DNA of 64,000 bases from Nocardiopsis eucommiae. GTDB taxonomy: Bacteria; Actinomycetota; Actinomycetes; Streptosporangiales; Streptosporangiaceae. Both the position numbers and the translations under genes were made by a program. Positions 59,301 to 64,000 of this stretch are shown in pieces (position 1 is the stretch's first letter; every line of letters starts with the position of its first letter). Location: the NCBI GenBank assembly GCA_018388625.1, contig CP074402.1, forward strand, positions 434,001 through 498,000, given 5' to 3'. Under the pieces are notes generated by a model. The model was not told where the DNA came from. It worked only from the letters and a program-made list of their open reading frames with translations, and did not search any database.

Positions 59301-62300
59301 GCGACCACGCGGCGCGCAGGCTTCCCGCCGCCATGCTGCCCGGGGTGGTGATGGTGCTGCCCGAACTCCCGCTGACGCCCAACGGCAAGCTGGACCGGGC
59401 GGCGCTGCCCGAACCCGAGGCCGTCACCGGCGGCGGACGCGGACCGCGCAACCACGACGAGACCGTGCTGTGCGAGCTGTTCGCCAAGGTCCTGGAGGTG
59501 CCCGAGGTCGGCATCGACGACGACTTCTTCGCCCTCGGCGGCCACTCGCTCCTCGCGGTGCGCCTGGTGGCCCGGATCCGTCACACGGTCGGCGCGGAGG
59601 TCTCAGTGCGCACGCTCTTCGAGGCACCGACCGTCGCGGGTCTGGCCGCCGCGCTCGGCACCGGACGCCGGTCCAGGCCCCCGCTGCGACCGACGCCCCG
59701 GCCCGCGCGGATCCCGCTCTCCTTCGCCCAGCGCAGGCTGTGGTTCCTCAACCGGCTGGACCCCTCGGCGGCCCTCTACAACCTGCCGATGGCCGTGCGG
59801 ATCACCGGTGAGCTGGACACCGAGGCGCTGCGCGGGGCCCTGGACGACGTCTCCGCGCGCCACGAGAGCCTGCGCACGGTCTTCCCCGACATCGACGGAG
59901 AGCCCCTCCAGCACGTATTGCCCCCGAGGCGGTCACCCCGGGCGGCGCGTGCGTCGAGGTCGCCTCCGAGGAGGAACTGCGACGCGCCCTGGCCCGCGAG
60001 GCGGGGCGGGGCTTCGACCTGGCCGTCGAGACACCCCTGCGGGGCCACCTGTTCAGGGTGGGGCGTGAGCACGTCCTGCTGCTGGTCCTGCACCACATCG
60101 CCGGGGACGGATGGTCGACCGCCCCCTGGCGCGGGACCTCTCCATGGCCTACACCGCCCGTGTGCACGGCACCGCGCCCCTCGCCCGCGACCTGCCGGTG
60201 CAGTACGCGGACTACACGCTCTGGCAGCGCGAGGTCCTGGGCGACGAAGGCGACCCCGAGAGCGCGATCCGGCACAGCCTGGACGCCTGGGAGCGGCGGC
60301 TGTCCGGCGCCCCGGACGAGGTGCGGCTGCCCTCCGACAGGCCCCGTCCCGCCACGGCCTCCCCGCCCTCCGCGAGCACGGGGTGGAGATCGGCGCGGAC
60401 CTGCACGAACGCCTGCTGCGGTTGGCCCGGTCCACGTCCACGAGCCTGTTCATGGTCCTCCAGGCCGGGCTCGCCGCCCTGCACACCCGCCTGGGCGCGG
60501 GCGACGACATCGTCATCGGAAGCCCGGTCGCGGGGCGCACCGACCCCGCCCTGGACGACCTGGTCGGCTTCTTCGTCAACACGCTGCCGCTCCGCACCGA
60601 CACCTCCGGCAACCCGACCTTCACCGACCTGCTGGCGCGGGTGCGCGACGCCGACCTCGACGCCTTCGACGACCAGGAGGTGCCCTTCGAACAGATCGTG
60701 GAGCGGCTCAACCCCTCCCGCGCGCTCGGACGGCACCCCCTGTTCCAGACCGCCCTCACCCTCCAGAACAACGAGACGCCCACCATGGAGCTCTCCGGGC
60801 TGGACGTGCGCCCCGAACCGGGAGCCCCGGCGCTGGGCGCCAAGTTCGACCTCTCCTTCGACCTGGCCGAACAGGCCGGACCGCTGGGCGGCGCCGCCGG
60901 TGTCACCGGCACGCTGGAGTACAACAGCGCGATGTTCGACCCGGGAACGGCACGGCGCCTCGTGGAGCGCTACGTCCGGTTGCTCGACGCGGCCACCCGG
61001 ACACCCGGGGCCCGCCTCGGCCGCCTGGAGATCCTCTCCGGCGAGGAGCGGGAGGGACTCCTGGCGGACGGCCACGGCCTGCGCAGGGAGCTCCCGGTCG
61101 AGACCGTCGTGGAGCTGTTCGAGGAGCAGGTCCGGCGCACCCCCGACGCGACCGCCCTGGTCTGCGGGGAGGAACGGCTCAGCTTCGCCGCGCTCGAACG
61201 CCGCGCCAACTGCCTGGCCCGTTCGCTGGTCAAGCTCGGGAACGGCCCCGGCGACGTGGTCGCCGTCCTCCTCCAGCGTTCGGTGGAGACGGTGGTGAGC
61301 CTCCTGGGCGTGCTCAAGAGCGGCGCCGCCTACCTGCCCCTCGACCCGGACCACCCGGACGAGCGGTTGGCCACCATGCTGGCGGACGCCGCTCCGGGGC
61401 TGGTGCTCACCGACTCCTCACTCGCCCACCGGGTCCCCGACGCCCCGCTGGTGCGGGACGTGGACGCCATCACCGACAAGCACGGCGACTGCCACTGCGG
61501 CACCGCGGGCGCGCTCACCGACCGTGAACGGGTCCGCCCGCTCACCGCCTCGGACATCGTGTACGTCATCTACACCTCCGGCTCCACCGGCAGGCCGAAG
61601 GGCGTCGAGGTCGAGCACGGGTCGTTGGTCAACCTCTTCCTGAGCCACCAGGAGGAGCTGTTCACCCCGGTCAGCGAGGATCTGGGCCGCAAGCTCCGCG
61701 TCGCGCACACGGCGGGGGTGGCCTTCGACGCCTCCTGGGACCCGATCCTCTGGCTGGTCGACGGGCACGAGCTGCACGTGGTCGAGGACGCGGTGCGCCG
61801 GGACCCGGCCGGGCTCTCCGACTACCTGACACGGCACCGGGTGGACTCCGTCGAGACCACCCCCAGCTACGCCCGCAGGCTCATCGCCGAGGGTGTGCTC
61901 GACCACGCGGACGCGCTCTCGGTGGTGGCGCTCGGCGGGGAGGCGGTCGACGCCGACCTCTGGGACGACCTGACCCGCCGCCCGGGCGTGCGCGCCTACA
62001 ACTTCTACGGTCCCACCGAGACCACCGTGGACGCCGTCATCGCGGGTATCCGCGGGGAGGACGGCCCGACCATCGGCAGGCCGGTGGGCAACATCCGGGT
62101 GTACGTGCTCGACGGCGGACTCCAGCCCGCGCCCGTGGGCGCCCTCGGTGAGCTCTACATCGCCGGGGCCGGGCTGGCGCGCGGGTACCGCAGCCGCCCC
62201 GGCATGACGGGGGAGCGGTTCGTGGCCGACCCCTTCGCCGCCGCCGGCGGACGCATGTACCGGACCGGGGACCTGGTCCGGTGGCGCGCCGACGGCACGC

Positions 62301-63690
62301 TGGAGTTCGTCGGCCGCGCCGACGACCAGGTCAAGCTCCGGGGCTTCCGGATCGAACCCGGGGAGATCAGGGCGACGCTGGTGGACCACCCCGGCGTGGC
62401 CGAGGCCGCCGTGCTGGTCCGCCGCACGGCGGCCGGGGACGCGAGGCTCGTGGCCTACCCGGTACCGCTCGTCCACCCCGGACCCACCGACGCCGAGCTG
62501 CGGCGACACCTGGCCGCGCGGCTGCCCGAGTACATGGTCCCGGCGGTGTTCGTCCGTCTGGAGTCCCTGCCCCTGACCGTGAACGGCAAGGTCGACGGCG
62601 CGGCCCTGCCCGACCCCGCCGAGCACGCCCCCAGGTCACCGGGGCTCCCCAGACACGGCGCGAGATCCGGATGTGCGCGCTGTTCGCTGAGGTCCTGGAC
62701 CTACCGAGGGTCGGCGTGCACGACGGGTTCTTCGAGCTGGGCGGGCACTCCCTGCTCGCCGCGCGCCTCGTGCGACGGGCCAGCGCGGCCCTGGGCCAGG
62801 AGGTCACGGTGCCCATGCTCTTCCAGAACCCCACAGTCGCCGGACTCATCCAGGCGGCGGACGGGGAGACCACCGGGACGGGGCTCGGGCGGATCCTGCC
62901 GATCCGGCCCACCGGCGAGGGCGCACCGCTGTTCTGCGTGCACCCCGCCGGAGGGCTCGCCTGGCCCTACGCGGGGCTGGCACGGCACATCGGGGCCGAG
63001 CACCCCGTGTACGGACTCCAGGCCCCCGGGCTCAGCCCCGGCGACCGGACCGAGCACGCCACCGACCTGCGGTCGCTCACCGAGGACTACGCCGCGCGCA
63101 TCCGCGAGATCCAGCCGGAGGGCCCCTACCACCTGCTCGGGTGGTCCTTCGGCGGCAACATCGCGCACGCGCTCGCCGGGCACCTCCGGGAGACCGGTGA
63201 CGAGGTGGCCACCCTGGCCCTGCTGGACTCGCACCCGTTCGGCCAGTCCGCCGACGCGGGCTTCGACGACGACACCCAGGTCCTCGACGCGCTGCTCCGG
63301 GCCATCGGCTACGGCGAGGACGCCGACCGCCTGGGCGACTCCCCGACGACCGGGGACGCCATCGCCGTGTTCCGGCGCCACGGCGACCCCCTCGGAGAGC
63401 TCTCCGAGGACGCGGTCGAGGCCATGCTCCTCGGCTTCGACCGGCAGGTCTCCCTGCTGCGCCGGGGCGAGCCGCCCGTCTTCGACGGAGACCTCCTCTT
63501 CTTCACCGCGACGCTCGACGGCGTCCCCGGAGTCGACCTCGCGCGGACCTGGCGCCCCTACGTCGAGGGCCGGATCGACGACCACGACGTGACCTGCACG
63601 CACGCGCTCATGACCACACCGGAGGCGCTGTCAGTGATCGGCCCGGTCGTCGCCGACCGGATCGCCCGCTCCCTGGCGCACCGCCGCTGA
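53320..63690 (+). CDS. three-module non-ribosomal peptide synthetase (C-A-T)3-TE
   Basis: About 3,456 residues. Domain order is C-A-T, C-A-T, C-A-T-TE with no epimerisation or methylation domain. All catalytic motifs are visible: HHLLLDG and two HHIAGDG (condensation), three YTSGSTG and YGPTE motifs (adenylation), three LGGHSLLA (carrier) and [15 protein letters not shown] (thioesterase). The first C domain opens [20 protein letters not shown] and resembles EntF-type domains that accept an acyl or aryl starter. All three A domains share an acidic pocket, so a basic residue is predicted three times. The frame breaks about nine times (near 54010, 55193, 56765, 58945, 59300, 59930, 60118, 60360, 62635), each compatible with one missing base. 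ATG 53320 follows GGAAGG. An MbtH gene follows; the product is unknown. Confidence 0.93.
55760..55864 (+). repeat. 105-base perfect direct repeat, copy 1
   Basis: Identical to 58974-59078 by direct comparison, with mismatches immediately at both ends. It covers the A7-A8 core of A1 ([20 protein letters not shown] onward). Points to recent gene conversion or duplication between modules. Confidence 0.9.
56069..56126 (+). repeat. CACGGC hexanucleotide tandem repeat in the NRPS
   Basis: Nearly five uninterrupted CACGGC units at 56095-56123, with further copies at 56071-56080, all in frame. They encode an Ala-Thr stretch ([14 protein letters not shown]) in the loop before the A1 C-terminal subdomain. 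Six-base units can vary in number without shifting the frame. Confidence 0.8.
56541..59660 (+). other. NRPS module 2 (C2-A2-T2)
   Basis: C2 ([27 protein letters not shown]) is an LCL-like condensation domain. A2 has the same hand-derived pocket as A1, D-A-D-E-A-G-L-V-D-K (from [31 protein letters not shown] and GKLDR). T2 is [14 protein letters not shown]. It shares a 105-base perfect DNA repeat with module 1. Confidence 0.8.
58974..59078 (+). repeat. 105-base perfect direct repeat, copy 2
   Basis: Second copy of the repeat at 55760-55864, at the equivalent place in A2, 3,214 bases downstream. A3 carries a related but clearly diverged version ([20 protein letters not shown]). Confidence 0.9.
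59690..62860 (+). other. NRPS module 3 (C3-A3-T3)
   Basis: C3 ([28 protein letters not shown]) is again LCL-like; it is the most broken domain, with three frame slips between 59930 and 60360. A3 has pocket D-A-D-E-A-G-F-V-D-K, differing from A1/A2 only by Phe for Leu (NFYGPTETT). T3 is [14 protein letters not shown]. Confidence 0.8.
62900..63690 (+). other. NRPS thioesterase domain
   Basis: A type I TE begins [21 protein letters not shown]. It carries the nucleophile motif GWSFGGN, an Asp in LALLDSHPF and a late His in [15 protein letters not shown], so the triad looks complete. It releases the product by hydrolysis, cyclisation or, in EntF-like systems, trimerisation. Confidence 0.85.
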
Positions 63691-63754
63691 CCCCCACGCA
63701 CCACCGACAACCCGCGGCCCGCGATCGCGCGCCGCTCGGACAGAAGGGCACACC

Positions 63755-63964
63755 ATGCAGAACCCGTTCGACGACACCGACGCCTCCTTCCTGGTCCTGG
63801 TCAACGCCGAGGACCAGCACTCCCTGTGGCCCGCCTTCGTCCCGGTCCCCGCCGGCTGGGTCGTGCGCCACGGCCCCGCCGAGCGCCAGGAGTGCCTGAC
63901 CTACATCGACACCCACTGGACGGACATGCGACCCCACCGGGTCCGCCAGCTCGACGCCGCCTGA
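63755..63964 (+). CDS. MbtH-like NRPS accessory protein
   Basis: 69 residues, the normal size. Full signature: NPFDDTDASFLVLVNAEDQHSLWP, then PAGWVVRHG and CLTYIDTHWTDMRP. MbtH proteins bind the adenylation domain and are often needed for its solubility and activity. Starts 64 bases after the synthetase stop with AGAAGGGCAC upstream of the ATG, so it is cotranscribed. Confidence 0.97.
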   Translation: MQNPFDDTDASFLVLVNAEDQHSLWPAFVPVPAGWVVRHGPAERQECLTYIDTHWTDMRPHRVRQLDAA

Positions 63965-63971
63965 GATACCC

Positions 63972-63995
63972 GGGCCCGGCCGTGCGGCCGGGCCC
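63972..63995 (+). terminator. terminator hairpin after mbtH
   Basis: GGGCCCGGCCG and its exact inverse around a TG loop, eight bases after the MbtH stop. It probably ends the NRPS operon, so any tailoring or starter genes would be in other transcripts. Confidence 0.7.
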
Positions 63996-64000
63996 CGACC

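Noticed and set aside
1..64000. Mobile element as the cause of the frame breaks
   Set aside because: No transposase, integrase, inverted terminal repeats or target duplications were found; the slips are single-base events in G/C runs.

Overview
The window looks like chromosomal DNA of a very G+C-rich actinomycete, most likely Nocardiopsis or a close relative. Support comes from codon use, the SenX3/RegX3 (PhoR/PhoP-like) pair divergent from phoU, CarD, MocR and LacI regulators, many GTG starts and GTGA/ATGA overlaps. No insertion sequence, phage gene or CRISPR array was seen. Reading frames break about forty times, and where I worked the break out it is nearly always one base missing from a run of G or C. 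I therefore treat these genes as intact genes in an error-prone (or really frameshifted) sequence and give their full extents, with approximate break points.

Layout. 1-4.1 kb: two neutral zinc metallopeptidases, a DUF2207 membrane protein and D-aminoacyl-tRNA deacylase. 4.1-11 kb: a divergent FMN-binding oxidase / MocR pair, senX3-regX3 divergent from phoU with a PHO-box-like array, carD and ispF, then a non-coding stretch with hairpins and degenerate repeats. 11-16.2 kb: a low-complexity membrane protein, cysS, rlmB and tRNA-Thr(TGT). 16.2-22.9 kb: a five-gene redox/detoxification operon on the minus strand (LLM flavin enzyme, pirin, GNAT, AhpD-like protein, NAD(P)H:FMN oxidoreductase), a secreted tripeptidyl-aminopeptidase-like lipoprotein and a MerR regulator.

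22.9-38.5 kb is the main catabolic island. It holds a secreted PA14/beta-propeller/CBM/DUF1080 protein, a cupin, two LacI regulators, an NMT1/Tau-type ABC importer, a Gfo/Idh/MocA dehydrogenase, a DUF993 aldolase-like protein, a xylose-isomerase-like TIM barrel and a secreted glucose/sorbosone-dehydrogenase-like protein. Palindromes built on AAGCGCT lie before the cupin gene, before the transporter and also inside two coding regions, suggesting one LacI-controlled regulon. I infer import and breakdown of an oxidised (3-keto-type) sugar or glycoside; the substrate is unknown.

38.5-48.9 kb: a DUF1918 protein, a formaldehyde-dehydrogenase-like enzyme, an extracytoplasmic thiol-redox set (CPVC membrane protein, DsbA-like protein, CcdA), a propeller lipoprotein, a BlaI/M56 pair, LysE exporter, a candidate structured RNA, a DUF899 protein and a TetR regulator. 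49-53 kb: an SDR enzyme under a clear TetR operator, a penicillin-acylase family protein and a small secreted protein. 53.3-64 kb: a three-module non-ribosomal peptide synthetase (C-A-T, C-A-T, C-A-T-TE) with an MbtH partner. Its three adenylation domains have almost identical, acidic binding pockets, so it probably joins three copies of one (or closely similar) basic amino acids behind an acyl or aryl starter.
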